Source: Microvirga aerophila (lineage in GTDB: Bacteria > Pseudomonadota > Alphaproteobacteria > Rhizobiales > Beijerinckiaceae). Taken from it: a stretch of DNA of 64,000 nt. Location: the NCBI RefSeq assembly GCF_003332305.1, contig NZ_QOIO01000028.1, positions 1-64,000 of the forward strand, read 5' to 3'. Position 1 is the stretch's first letter. Each line of letters begins with the position of its first letter. Position numbers and translations under genes: made by a program. This document shows, one piece after another, positions 1-8,836 of this stretch. The notes below the pieces were generated by a model. The model did no database searches and was not told the DNA's origin. It saw nothing but the letters and a program-made list of their open reading frames with translations.

Positions 1-81
1 GTGGTGGACCTGCGCAACATCTACCGCGCCAGCGACATGCAGCGCAGAGGCTTCACCTATATCAGCGTCGGACGGCCCTGA
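1..81 (+). CDS. UDP-glucose 6-dehydrogenase, C-terminal end only (partial)
   Basis: Only the last 26 codons are inside the window, ending with TGA at 79-81. The visible residues include VVDLRNIYR followed by GFTYISVGR, the usual closing motif of UDP-glucose dehydrogenases, which oxidise UDP-glucose to UDP-glucuronate for surface polysaccharide synthesis. The catalytic cysteine and Rossmann domains lie outside the window, so assignment rests on this short tail. It differs from the full nucleotide-sugar dehydrogenase at 45300-46664, which ends in a different sequence. Confidence 0.75.
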   Translation: MVDLRNIYRASDMQRRGFTYISVGRP

Positions 82-158
82 TCTTTCGCGGGGATCGGTT
101 CACGCCGGCTCCTCGCGTCCCATATTCCCGAGCAGCTAAGATTCATTTGGAGCGGCCC

Positions 159-395
159 ATGCAGACCTTCTTCGTCGAGATCAAATGCAAGCTCGGCAGA
201 ACCTACGAGGTGGCGAGCACGCTTGCCGACCGGGAGATCGCGTCGGAGATCTATTCGACGGCGGGCAATTACGACATCCTGGCCAAGTTCCACGTGAACG
301 ACGACATCGACATCGGCCACTTCATCGCCCAGAACGTGCAGTCCATCTCGGACATCGCTGATACCCGCACGATCATCACCTTCAAGGCGTTCTGA
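159..395 (+). CDS. Lrp/AsnC ligand-binding-domain protein (no HTH)
   Basis: This 78-residue protein corresponds to the stand-alone ligand-binding (RAM/AsnC) domain of Lrp-type regulators. It opens MQTFFVEIKCKLG and continues with an alternating strand-helix pattern ending in TRTIITFKAF. It has no DNA-binding helix-turn-helix, so by family knowledge it would bind an amino acid or modulate a partner regulator rather than act alone. The start is placed at ATG 159 because GGAG at 149-152 sits 6 nt upstream; an in-frame TTG at 147 is less likely. It follows the UDP-glucose dehydrogenase tail by 77 bp. Confidence 0.8.
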   Translation: MQTFFVEIKCKLGRTYEVASTLADREIASEIYSTAGNYDILAKFHVNDDIDIGHFIAQNVQSISDIADTRTIITFKAF

Positions 396-405
396 TATTC
401 ACTGC

Positions 406-493
406 GTCATGGCCGCACTTGTTGCGGGCATCCACGTCTTCCTGCAATGGCGGCCTCCAATACGTGGATGCCCGGGACTTGCCCGGGCATGAC
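406..493. repeat. Long imperfect inverted repeat (REP-like) between convergent genes
   Basis: GTCATGGCCG at the left edge pairs with CCGGGCATGAC at the right edge, and an inner pair GGGCATCCACGT / ACGTGGATGCCC is perfect. The whole 88-bp segment can fold into one long hairpin. It lies between the convergent genes ending at 395 and 553. Similar extragenic palindromes are common in Methylobacteriaceae and Bradyrhizobiaceae genomes. It has no T-run, so it may work in mRNA 3' protection or be a dispersed repeat rather than a classical terminator. Confidence 0.75.
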
Positions 494-552
494 GTGGGAG
501 GTACGCGAGGATGAGGGCCGGTCCGGCCAGCAGCAGGGAAGGCTCTGCTCGA

Positions 553-1632
553 TCACTGCACCGATGCGGTGGCTTCGATAGCGCGGCTCGCCATGCCGTT
601 GATCTCGGCGATATAGGGGCCGATATCGTCGTAGCGGTCCAGGCGTCGCACGATCTTCGAGTCGATCTTGTTGTAGAGCTCCGCGACGCTGACGGCCCGA
701 CGCTTGCGGCCCTTGCCTTCCATGAACAGGCCAGCATTCGCCCTGGCGGCCTTCGGGAAGAGCTTCGTGGCGCTCATGTTCGGGTTCTGGTCGAGAATCT
801 CCAGGAAGCGCACGGCCGCCTTCGCGCCGAGGAAGTGGGCGATATAGAGCTCGGCCTCGGCCAGCTCGCGCTCGCCTTGCGCCTGCAACGAGCGCTCCAC
901 GTCCTTGATCAGCTCGCCGGCCATGAGTGCGGAGAAGTACGGATCGGTCCGCAGGCTCATGATCCACTCGCGGTCCTTGGCGCTGGGTACGGTCACCTCG
1001 CCGTCGACGATCTTGATGGCTTGCGCAGCCGCCCCGAAGCCGTAATCCGCCGCGTGGACATGGACGGTCTCGAGCCAAGTGCTGTCGATGAACTGGAACA
1101 GACCCTGAGCCGAGGATGTGGGAGCCTTGGCCTCCGGCGACAGGCTGGATTCCACATCCGCCAGGGTCATCATGTAAACCGGGTCGACCCCGGTCACGTG
1201 AGCGGCCTTGAGGATGGAATGCACGAGCCAACGCGGAACGTTGCGGCCGCTGAACGGGATCAGCTCATCCGGATCGCCGGCGGTCTCGACCCCGTAGGCC
1301 TCGGGCTCAGGCTTGGGCTGGGGTTTGGTGAACGAGAAGGCCCCCTCGATAATGGCCCGGAAGAGCCCGGGGTCCTTGCCCAGAGCCGGAGAGTAGCTCG
1401 CGGTGGTGACGGCCGGAGCCGTCTTGACCACCGGGGCGATCGCGAAAGGCCTCGCGGTCAGAGCGCTCGGCAAGGTGGCCACCGCGGCGGGCCCCGCTGT
1501 CATGCCCTGGAAACCCACCATCAGGCCACAGGCCAGGACGACACGAAGCGCTTGGCCGTATCGGCGGCTCTTGGACGCGCGCCTGACAGGTTCAGGCACC
1601 GCGCACAGGAGTGTCCTCGCAGTCACTACCAT
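553..1632 (-). CDS. Periplasmic lytic transglycosylase (SLT domain)
   Basis: The 359-residue protein has a hydrophobic N-terminal segment around residues 28-45 that could be a signal peptide or anchor, then a Pro/Ala-rich linker. The soluble lytic transglycosylase domain follows at about 145-260. The catalytic glutamate is probably E161 in the DVESSLSP motif, followed by the AQGLFQFIDSTW block typical of SLT enzymes. These cleave the MurNAc-GlcNAc bond of peptidoglycan to form 1,6-anhydro ends. The C-terminal third is charged and less conserved. The ATG start at 1632 has GGGA about 7 nt upstream. The gene is transcribed alone, convergent with the Lrp-like gene. Confidence 0.88.
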   Translation of the reverse strand: MVVTARTLLCAVPEPVRRASKSRRYGQALRVVLACGLMVGFQGMTAGPAAVATLPSALTARPFAIAPVVKTAPAVTTASYSPALGKDPGLFRAIIEGAFSFTKPQPKPEPEAYGVETAGDPDELIPFSGRNVPRWLVHSILKAAHVTGVDPVYMMTLADVESSLSPEAKAPTSSAQGLFQFIDSTWLETVHVHAADYGFGAAAQAIKIVDGEVTVPSAKDREWIMSLRTDPYFSALMAGELIKDVERSLQAQGERELAEAELYIAHFLGAKAAVRFLEILDQNPNMSATKLFPKAARANAGLFMEGKGRKRRAVSVAELYNKIDSKIVRRLDRYDDIGPYIAEINGMASRAIEATASVQ

Positions 1633-1823
1633 TACTTGTTCCCGCTTGATCCTGACCTGACGGTTGGATCATTCCCTTGTGTCTTCTGGGACAAGAGTTG
1701 ACGGGAAGTTGTGTCGAGAATCGGACAGCTTGGCCATAAGAGGCGAATTTTTAGGGTTAGGTTAACTCTATCCCCAGAAAGTTCCGCGGATTTCTGGCCT
1801 AAATCCAACGAATTTTCCCAAAA

Positions 1824-2270
1824 TTAAGAAGACGACTGTGCGACAAGCTGCGCATTCGTCCGCTCCAGGCGCTGCGCCAATTCACGCATCACCGCCAGGG
1901 ACATCTGTGGAAATTGGGCCAGGAGCTCGAGAAAGACCCGCTTATCGATTCGCAAGGCGGTGGTCGGCTCCGCGGCCGTGATCGTTGCCGACCGAGGCGT
2001 ATCCGACAGGATGCCCATCTCGCCCACCAAGGCGTTGTCCCCCAGCTCCGCCACCTGGATTTCACCGTTCGGCGTGTTGAGAAGCACGCTCGCCCGCCCG
2101 TCGAGGATCACGTAGGCTGCGTCGGAGGCGTCTCCCTGCGCGAAGAAACGTTGCCCATGCGCGAACTGCACCCGCTCGCTGGTGAAAGCGAGAAGCTTCA
2201 GCCGGGCCGGGTCGATATCCCGGAACATCGGCACCTGCCGCAAGGATTGCACCTCGGCCTCAAGGGTCAT
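1824..2270 (-). CDS. Cyclic-nucleotide-binding domain protein
   Basis: The 148-residue protein is essentially one Crp-type cyclic-nucleotide-binding beta barrel. It has GQRFFAQGDASDAAYVIL, a GEMGILSDTPRSATITA phosphate-binding cassette (the E and R that contact the cyclic phosphate are present), and a short C-terminal helix. There is no DNA-binding domain, so it is not a Crp/Fnr transcription factor. Its ATG overlaps the TGA of the upstream ABC-like gene by 4 bp (ATGA), which implies translational coupling. By inference it may sense cAMP, c-di-GMP or another nucleotide for the transporter-like partner or the adjacent glycosyltransferase operon. Confidence 0.88.
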   Translation of the reverse strand: MTLEAEVQSLRQVPMFRDIDPARLKLLAFTSERVQFAHGQRFFAQGDASDAAYVILDGRASVLLNTPNGEIQVAELGDNALVGEMGILSDTPRSATITAAEPTTALRIDKRVFLELLAQFPQMSLAVMRELAQRLERTNAQLVAQSSS

Positions 2271-5080
2271 GCGACCTCTCCTTCTATTGTTTGGGAAGCT
2301 TCCGGCTCAGGCTGTTCCCCCTTGGGGGTTGGCCCAGCGGATCTTTCCGTGGAAATCTGTCCGTCCCGGAATCGCATCTGGAAATCGAAGGACCCGGCCT
2401 GCCGGTCGTTGGGGAGCACCATGAACAGGCTCTGCTCGTCGAAGAGCTCGAGCAGCAGCTCGGTCATCTGCAGATTGCGGGCCTCGTCGAAGGGCGCAAG
2501 CGCTCCGTCGACCACCATGATGTCTGGGCGTTTCACGAGGCAGCGCACCAGGTTGATGCTGGTCCGCTCCTGCGGCGTGAGAAGGCGGCCGGCCGTTCCG
2601 ACCTGATGGTCGAGGCCAACGCATTTGATGTCCTGGAGGAGCCCAAGTTCACGCACAACCGTCGAAATTGCCTCCGAGACCCGCACCCGTGCATTGGCCA
2701 CCCGGTAGCTGACCCGGCCGAACAGGAGATTGTCCCGCAAGGGGGCGGCCGAGCAGATGGCTTCGGGATCGTAGAACTCGACGCCGGCGATGTCCGCCAT
2801 CTCGATCGTCTTTCTGACGTGGGAACGCGCCTCCACGAGGCGCTCCTTCAGGGCATCATCCAAGAGACCCAGGCGGTGTCGGGATTCCACATAGGCGAGA
2901 GGCAGGGACAGGAGCCGCGTCTGGTCCTCCCTGGTCAAGCCCGCAGCATCCTGGCTTGCCTGGCGCCGCAGGATGGCTTCGAATTCCGGCAATTCCTCCG
3001 CGCCCACGAAAGAGAACTGCTCGAACAGGGAATGCCCCGGCGGCAGGCCCTGGAAGATTTCCGTCATGGTCTCGGCGATCTGCAGGCCCATGCGGACGAG
3101 ATCGTCGGTCAATCCGGCCTTGTCGATGGCGCTGCGGAATTCCGTGTTGTCGGCCAGGTTCCGTCCCGTGAACTCGGGTGAGGTCGGCACCCCGAAGAGG
3201 AGGTTCTCGGCAATGGTCGCCTGATCGTTGTAGCGCTCGGCATCGAACGGCTCTACGAGATCGGCCATTCCGTTGGCCTGGAAGGTCTCGCGCAGGCGCC
3301 TGCGGGCCTCGACCAGACGCTCGGCGAGCTCGGGATGCCTTTCCGGGTTGATCCAGCCCGCGAGGCCGAACATGTAGATCTCGTTTCCCATGCCGATGCG
3401 GTCGAGCAGGTCGACGAGGATCCGGTCGAGATCCTGCTCGTCCTTTGCGCCGACCCGCTCGTAGTCGATCCACTGGTCGGTGATGCTCTCGACAGGATTG
3501 CCGGTGCGGATCGCCTCGGCGATCCGGCGCTCGGCCTCGCGCTTGTCCCCCTCGCTCATCCCCAGGGGCTTGAGGCGCAGGCCATAGACGAGGTTGTCCC
3601 GGATGCTGCCTGGAAACAGGATAGGATCGATCCCCGCATAGGCGATCCGGCGTCCGGCCACGGATGGGGGAAGCTGCATCAGGTCGCGCTCGCCGATGCG
3701 GATCTGCCCTCCGAATTCCGGCATCCGGCGTGCGATGATCCGCGCCATGATGCTGGCCGCCGGACTGCCGCCGCCGATGAGCGCCACGCTGGCGGGCAGC
3801 TCCAGGCTGAAGGACGCGTTGTCGATGATCATCCCGCCATGGGAGTCGCTGACCCTGATCTCCTCGGCCGCCATGAGGCCCGTCAGCGGCTCGTCGGCCT
3901 CTTCCGCCTTGCGGGCCTCGATTAACGCCTGCGGCCCCAGGCGGTCTTCCGAGAAGTGCTGGGTGACCTGGTCATATTTGACCTGAACGTCGAGGCGCTG
4001 CTGGTCCCAGTCGATCAGCTCCTTCAAGGGCGGAGGCAGCTCGCGATAGGCGCTGATGACGGCAACGAGCTGGCCGATGTCGAGGGTTCCGCGAAGGGCG
4101 AAATAACCGCCGATGGCGTAGAAGAAGAACGGCGTGAGCTGGGACAGGAAATTGTTGAGGAATTTGACGACGAATTTCCGATTGTAGATTTTGACCCGTA
4201 TGTCGAACAACGTGTACAGCCGCTGGCCGATTTCGGCCCGCTCCCAGCCATACGCATTGTGCACATGCACCACCTCGATCCCGTCGAGAACCTCGGCGAC
4301 GCGCCCTGCGAGCTCTCGGGAGGCCAGCTGCCGCTCCCGCCCCAAGCGAAGCAGCTCGCGGCGCAGGCGCGGGATGATGATGAGCTGGATGCCGACGACC
4401 CCGAGCGCCAGCAGGCCGAGCCACATATTCTGCACCACGATGAAGAACAGGGCCGTCATGGCCTGAAGGCTTAAGAAAACCGGCGTGATGAAGGCGTCCC
4501 CGATGAAGCCGCCGATCGGCTCCACCTCGTCCTTGATGATCGTCGCCGTCTCGGAGGACTTGACGGTGCGTAGCGCGCTCGGCGTAAAGCGCAGCACCAT
4601 GTTGAACAGGTCGAAACGCAGCCGCCGCAGCATCCGCTCGCCCAGGATGCCCTTGGCGACGTTGACCCAGTACTTGAATCCGCCGTTGATGATGACGAAG
4701 AGCAGGAACAGGCACGAGAGCCCGAAGAGGAGGCCGACGCGGCTGAGCTGGAAGCCTTCAAAGATCTGGATCGACTGGCCGCCCAGCCATTCGGGCAGCG
4801 TGAAACCCAGATGCAGGAAGGGTGCCGTCGTATTTCCGTCGCGGAAGGCCTCGCCCTGAATGGCTTGGTTGACGATCTGACGGGGAAGGTCGAGCGAGAG
4901 AAAATAAAAGGGCTGGGAAGCGACAACGACCGCGCAGACGATCAGTTGGTCGCGCTTGGAGTGTTTCCAGATATAGCGAAAGAGGCTTTTATCCATTGGG
5001 CGAACGATATCATCTCCAAACCGTGAAGCGATACCTCTTTCCGTTTTGAAAAGACGCCATAGCTTGTTCTTGAGGACCAT
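2267..5080 (-). CDS. ABC-exporter-like membrane protein with degenerate ATPase domain
   Basis: About 937 residues. An ABC-type transmembrane domain occupies roughly residues 30-385, followed by an oversized nucleotide-binding-like domain (about 430-910). The ATPase motifs are not functional-looking. The Walker A position reads GGGSPAAS with no lysine, the signature position reads LTPQE instead of LSGGQ, and Walker B ends VVDG with no catalytic glutamate. A segment that normally follows the Q-loop occurs three times (GSIRDNLVYG, ATIAENLLFG, APLRDNLLFG) at about residues 491, 621 and 779. It is translationally coupled to the cyclic-nucleotide-binding gene and divergent from the glycosyltransferase operon. 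ATG 5080 was preferred over a TTG at 5131; ATG 4996 is also possible. It may be a regulatory or scaffold protein. Confidence 0.8.
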   Translation of the reverse strand: MVLKNKLWRLFKTERGIASRFGDDIVRPMDKSLFRYIWKHSKRDQLIVCAVVVASQPFYFLSLDLPRQIVNQAIQGEAFRDGNTTAPFLHLGFTLPEWLGGQSIQIFEGFQLSRVGLLFGLSCLFLLFVIINGGFKYWVNVAKGILGERMLRRLRFDLFNMVLRFTPSALRTVKSSETATIIKDEVEPIGGFIGDAFITPVFLSLQAMTALFFIVVQNMWLGLLALGVVGIQLIIIPRLRRELLRLGRERQLASRELAGRVAEVLDGIEVVHVHNAYGWERAEIGQRLYTLFDIRVKIYNRKFVVKFLNNFLSQLTPFFFYAIGGYFALRGTLDIGQLVAVISAYRELPPPLKELIDWDQQRLDVQVKYDQVTQHFSEDRLGPQALIEARKAEEADEPLTGLMAAEEIRVSDSHGGMIIDNASFSLELPASVALIGGGSPAASIMARIIARRMPEFGGQIRIGERDLMQLPPSVAGRRIAYAGIDPILFPGSIRDNLVYGLRLKPLGMSEGDKREAERRIAEAIRTGNPVESITDQWIDYERVGAKDEQDLDRILVDLLDRIGMGNEIYMFGLAGWINPERHPELAERLVEARRRLRETFQANGMADLVEPFDAERYNDQATIAENLLFGVPTSPEFTGRNLADNTEFRSAIDKAGLTDDLVRMGLQIAETMTEIFQGLPPGHSLFEQFSFVGAEELPEFEAILRRQASQDAAGLTREDQTRLLSLPLAYVESRHRLGLLDDALKERLVEARSHVRKTIEMADIAGVEFYDPEAICSAAPLRDNLLFGRVSYRVANARVRVSEAISTVVRELGLLQDIKCVGLDHQVGTAGRLLTPQERTSINLVRCLVKRPDIMVVDGALAPFDEARNLQMTELLLELFDEQSLFMVLPNDRQAGSFDFQMRFRDGQISTERSAGPTPKGEQPEPEASQTIEGEVA

Positions 5081-5130
5081 TGCAACGGTAGTACTTATTG
5101 TCCTAACGTCAACTGCTACGCTTTCAATCA

Positions 5131-6420
5131 ATGGCGCCGAAGGGACGGGCCTGGCTCACGGATATGAAGATGGCTTCCATCCAAACGACGGCTCCGTCGG
5201 GACGCGGCTCGGGGCCGAGGGTCCTGATCTACAGCCACGACACCTTTGGCCTCGGGCATCTGCGCCGGTCCAGGGCGATCGCGAACGCTATCGTCGAAGA
5301 GCAGCCCGGCGCGTCCGTGGTCATCATCTCGGGCTCGCCGGTCATCGGTAACTTCGAATTCGAGAGCGGCGTCGACTACATCCGCATTCCCGGTGTGACC
5401 AAGCTGCCGGATGGGGATTACCGCTGCCTCAACCTCAATATGAATCTCGATGAGGCGGTTGGCCTTCGCCAGTCCCTCATTCTGCAGGCAGCCAAGTCGT
5501 TTCAGCCCGACGTCTTCATCGTCGACAAGGAGCCCACGGGCTTCCGGGGCGAGGTCATGTCGGCCCTCGACTATCTCCAGGGGGTCGGCTGCCGTCTCGT
5601 GCTCGGCATCCGCGACGTGATGGACGAACCTGCCCTGCTGGTTCCTGAATGGGACCGCAAGGAGGCCAAGCAGGCGCTGATCCGCTACTACGACGAAATC
5701 TGGGTCTACGGCCTCAAGGAGATCTATGAGCCGCTGGCGGCGCTGCACCTGCCGCCCGAAGCGGAGAGCCGGATCACCTATACGGGATATCTGCGCCGGG
5801 AGGTGCCCCCGACCCGATCCCTCACCCGATACCCGAAAATCACCAAGCAGCCCTTCATCCTGGTGACCACGGGCGGCGGGGGGGACGGCGAAGACCTCAT
5901 CGACTGGGTCATCTCGGCCTATGAAACCGATCCGGACATCGAGATGCCGGCCTTGGTGCTGTTCGGCCCCTTCATCGACCGGGACAAGCGCCGCTCCTTC
6001 GTGGAGCGCATCACCAAGCAGCCGAAACTCGACGTCCTGTCTTTCGACAACAAGATCGAGCACCTCATGCAGAAGGCCGACGCCATCGTGGCCATGGGCG
6101 GCTACAACACCTTCTGCGAGGCCTTGTCCTTCGACAAGCGCACCTTGATCGTGCCGCGCACCCGGCCCCGGCTGGAACAGTACATCCGGGCCGTCGAGGC
6201 GGAACGGCTCGGTCTCGTGCGCATGCTGAGCGACTACCGGGAGCCGCGCACGCCGGAGCGGATGGCCGAGGCCCTGCGGGGCCTCTCGGCGCAGCCGCGC
6301 CCGTCCGAAGTGGTGGTGCCGGGCCTTCTCGACGGGCTTGACCGGGTGCAGGAGCGGCTTAAGGCTTTGACCGAGCCCGCCATTCCATTTGCGCCTGCGT
6401 TTCATCAGGCGGCCGAGTAA
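5131..6420 (+). CDS. MurG-like glycosyltransferase (COG4671 type)
   Basis: The 429-residue protein resembles predicted GT-B glycosyltransferases of the COG4671 group. It has an N-terminal IYSHDTFGLGHLRRSRAIA motif like the glycine-rich loop of MurG, and a C-terminal AMGGYNTFCEAL motif that normally binds the nucleotide-sugar donor. No signal peptide or membrane segment is seen, so it should act at the cytoplasmic face. It is the first gene of a four-gene glycosyltransferase operon, 8 bp before the next start. The start is uncertain: ATG 5131 lacks a Shine-Dalgarno sequence, and ATG 5164 or 5170 are alternatives that would leave more room for the divergent promoter. Donor and acceptor are unknown. 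Confidence 0.85.
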   Translation: MAPKGRAWLTDMKMASIQTTAPSGRGSGPRVLIYSHDTFGLGHLRRSRAIANAIVEEQPGASVVIISGSPVIGNFEFESGVDYIRIPGVTKLPDGDYRCLNLNMNLDEAVGLRQSLILQAAKSFQPDVFIVDKEPTGFRGEVMSALDYLQGVGCRLVLGIRDVMDEPALLVPEWDRKEAKQALIRYYDEIWVYGLKEIYEPLAALHLPPEAESRITYTGYLRREVPPTRSLTRYPKITKQPFILVTTGGGGDGEDLIDWVISAYETDPDIEMPALVLFGPFIDRDKRRSFVERITKQPKLDVLSFDNKIEHLMQKADAIVAMGGYNTFCEALSFDKRTLIVPRTRPRLEQYIRAVEAERLGLVRMLSDYREPRTPERMAEALRGLSAQPRPSEVVVPGLLDGLDRVQERLKALTEPAIPFAPAFHQAAE

Positions 6421-6428
6421 CGCCAAGG

Positions 6429-7703
6429 ATGCTGCCTTCGCCAACTGCCCGACGCATCGCCGTCGTCGTAAAGGGCTATCCACGCCTTTCCGAGACGTTC
6501 ATAGCCCAGGAAATCCTTGCCCTCGAGCAGCGCGGCCTCGGCCTCGAAATCTGGTCCCTGCGGCACCCGACCGAAAAGGCGGTGCATCCCATGAACCGGC
6601 AGATCAAGGGGCGCGCGACCTACCTGCCCGAATATCTCTATGAGGAGCCCCTGCGCGTCCTGCGCGGGGCGCTCTGGAGCCTGCGGCGGAATGGTTTCGG
6701 GCTTGCCATGAATGCCTTCTGGGCCGATCTGCGGCGCGACCGGACCGCCAACCGAATCCGGCGGCTCGGACAGGCTTTCGTCATGGCTCGGGAACTCCCG
6801 GCCGATGTGGGGCACCTTCACGTCCATTACCTGCACACGCCGGCTTCCGTCGTGCGCTATGCGGCCCTGCTCACGGGGCGCACCTGGACCTACTCGGCCC
6901 ACGCCAAGGACATCTGGACAACGCCCGACTGGGAAAAGCGCGAGAAACTGGCCGAGGCCCTATGGGGCGTCACCTGCACGGCTCAAGGGGCCGAGCACCT
7001 GCAGGCCCTGAGCCCGAGCCCTGAGCGGGTCTCCCTGGTGTATCACGGGCTCGACCTCTCCCGCTTTCCAGCCCCGCCCGAAAGCCGTCCGGTCCGGGAC
7101 GGCTCCGACCCGGCCGATCCGGTGCGCATCGTGTCGGTCGGGCGCGCGGTATCGAAGAAGGGACTCGGCGACCTGCTGCAGGCTCTCGCGGCCCTGCCGC
7201 CGGATCTCCACTGGCGCTTCGCCCACGTGGGCGGCGGCGATCTGTTGAACAGCCTGAAGGCGCAGGCGCAAGCGACAGGCATCGCGGATAAGGTGGCGTT
7301 CCTCGGACCCAAGACCCAGCCGGACATCATCGCGCTTCTGCGCGAGGCCGACCTCTTCGTCCTGCCGTCCAAGAAGGCCGTGTCAGGAGACCGGGACGGA
7401 CTGCCTAATGTCCTCATGGAGGCCGCAAGCCAGAAGCTCGCCATCGTGGCCACCGACTTCGCGGGCATTCCCGAGTTCATTCGGCATCAGGCGGACGGGG
7501 AACTGGTTCCACCAGGAGACTGGGAGGCGCTTTCGAACGCTATCAACCTTCTCGCCCGCGAACCCAAGAGGCGCGAGGCGCTCGGCGAATCCGCCTTCGA
7601 GCGCCTGCGGCGCGACTTCTCCATGGAAGGCGGCATCGACGATCTGGAGGGGCGGTTCAGACGGCTGATCGACACGGGAGCGAGGGATCAGGTGGCCGCG
7701 TGA
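6429..7703 (+). CDS. Glycosyltransferase family 4 protein
   Basis: This 424-residue GT-B enzyme carries a typical GT4 C-terminal domain. VSVGRAVSKKGLGDLLQAL begins the donor-binding half (about residue 235), and FVLPSKKAVSGDRDGLPNVLMEAA contains the E-x7-E-like donor site. The N-terminal VVVKGYPRLSETFIAQEI resembles the WcaL/colanic acid transferase group. It lies 8 bp after the first glycosyltransferase and overlaps the next gene by 4 bp, so the operon is probably coupled. It is predicted to transfer a hexose from a nucleotide sugar during assembly of an unidentified glycan. Confidence 0.87.
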   Translation: MLPSPTARRIAVVVKGYPRLSETFIAQEILALEQRGLGLEIWSLRHPTEKAVHPMNRQIKGRATYLPEYLYEEPLRVLRGALWSLRRNGFGLAMNAFWADLRRDRTANRIRRLGQAFVMARELPADVGHLHVHYLHTPASVVRYAALLTGRTWTYSAHAKDIWTTPDWEKREKLAEALWGVTCTAQGAEHLQALSPSPERVSLVYHGLDLSRFPAPPESRPVRDGSDPADPVRIVSVGRAVSKKGLGDLLQALAALPPDLHWRFAHVGGGDLLNSLKAQAQATGIADKVAFLGPKTQPDIIALLREADLFVLPSKKAVSGDRDGLPNVLMEAASQKLAIVATDFAGIPEFIRHQADGELVPPGDWEALSNAINLLAREPKRREALGESAFERLRRDFSMEGGIDDLEGRFRRLIDTGARDQVAA

Positions 7704-8836
7704 GTGACCTGAGACCGGTTGCGTTCTATGCGCCTTTGAAGAGTCCCGATCACCCCTCCCCGTCGGGCGACCGCACCATGGCGCGACTGCTGATGAAGGC
7801 CCTCGCCAAGGCCGGATACGGGCCCATGCTGGCCAGCGAACTGCGCACCCTCGACAAAGCTGGCGATCCTGCCGCGCAGGAGCGACTGAAGCGGGAATCC
7901 CAGGACATCGCCTCGCGTCTCATTGCGCATTATCGCGCCTTGCCGGAACAGAGCCGTCCCGGGCTTTGGTTCACCTACCACGTCTATTACAAGGCTCCCG
8001 ATTGGATCGGCCCCCGCGTGGCCGATGCCCTGGGCATCCCTTACGTGATTGCCGAGGGTTCGCGGGCGGCAAAGCGTGCCGGCGGTCGTTGGGCCCTTGC
8101 CCATGAGGGAGCCGAAGCCGCCCTCGACCGCGCCGACTCGATCTTCGTCATGACCGCCCAGGATCGGGAAGCGCTGGAGCTAGCTCAGGCGCCGGGACAG
8201 ATTCTCGCCGATCTGCCGCCTTTTCTCGATGTGGAGGAATGGCGCTTGGACGAGCGCTTGGTCGACGCTCCCGGCGGAGACGGGCCGCGTCTTCTCACGG
8301 TCGCCATGATGCGCCAAGGCGACAAGCTCGCCTCCTACCGGATTCTCGCCGCATCCCTGGAGCGCGTGCGGCATCTGCCGTGGGTGCTCGACATCGTTGG
8401 CGACGGGGACGCGCGGGAGGAGGTTTCGCGGCTGTTCGCGCCCTTCGGCGGGCGCATCCAGTTCCACGGACAGGTCGAGAACCGAACTGAACTGCGAATG
8501 ATCTACGAGTGCGCCGATCTTTTCGTCTGGCCCGCCGTTAACGAGGCCTACGGCATGGTGCTGCTGGAGGCTCAGCTTTTCGGCTGCCCGGTGGTGGCAG
8601 GGTCCTATGGGGGCGTCGCTAGCGTGGTCAAGCAGCACGAGACAGGACTGCTCTGCCAGGCCGGCGACTCGGCAGCCTTCGCCGAGGCTGTGAGCGCGCT
8701 TCTGACTAATCCCGATAGGCGTAACCAGTTCGGCACCGCCGCACGAGACTTTGTGACGAGAGAGAGGGATCTCGACCGCGCAGCGTTCCGGCTGCACACT
8801 GTGCTGGCTCCTCTTCTCGCCGCTGCCGGAGAATGA
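7700..8836 (+). CDS. Glycosyltransferase family 4 protein
   Basis: The 378-residue protein has an N-terminal motif around SPDHPSPSGDRTMARLL, common in GT4 enzymes that act on lipid- or glycan-linked acceptors. Its C-terminal donor domain contains DLFVWPAVNEAYGMVLLEAQ, the family's E-x7-E site. Starting GTG overlaps the previous stop, and its TGA overlaps the next ATG (4 bp). This is the third gene of the cluster. Three different glycosyltransferase lineages in one operon suggest ordered assembly of a short oligosaccharide; the product is unknown. Confidence 0.85.
   Translation: MSDLRPVAFYAPLKSPDHPSPSGDRTMARLLMKALAKAGYGPMLASELRTLDKAGDPAAQERLKRESQDIASRLIAHYRALPEQSRPGLWFTYHVYYKAPDWIGPRVADALGIPYVIAEGSRAAKRAGGRWALAHEGAEAALDRADSIFVMTAQDREALELAQAPGQILADLPPFLDVEEWRLDERLVDAPGGDGPRLLTVAMMRQGDKLASYRILAASLERVRHLPWVLDIVGDGDAREEVSRLFAPFGGRIQFHGQVENRTELRMIYECADLFVWPAVNEAYGMVLLEAQLFGCPVVAGSYGGVASVVKQHETGLLCQAGDSAAFAEAVSALLTNPDRRNQFGTAARDFVTRERDLDRAAFRLHTVLAPLLAAAGE

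Noticed and set aside
511..1701. Long plus-strand open frame of 396 codons
   Set aside because: It is antisense to the lytic transglycosylase; high GC leaves opposite frames open. No family resemblance or ribosome-binding site.
5128..6483. Minus-strand open frame of 451 codons
   Set aside because: Antisense to the first glycosyltransferase of the operon, low-complexity Arg/Gly/His content, no recognisable domain.
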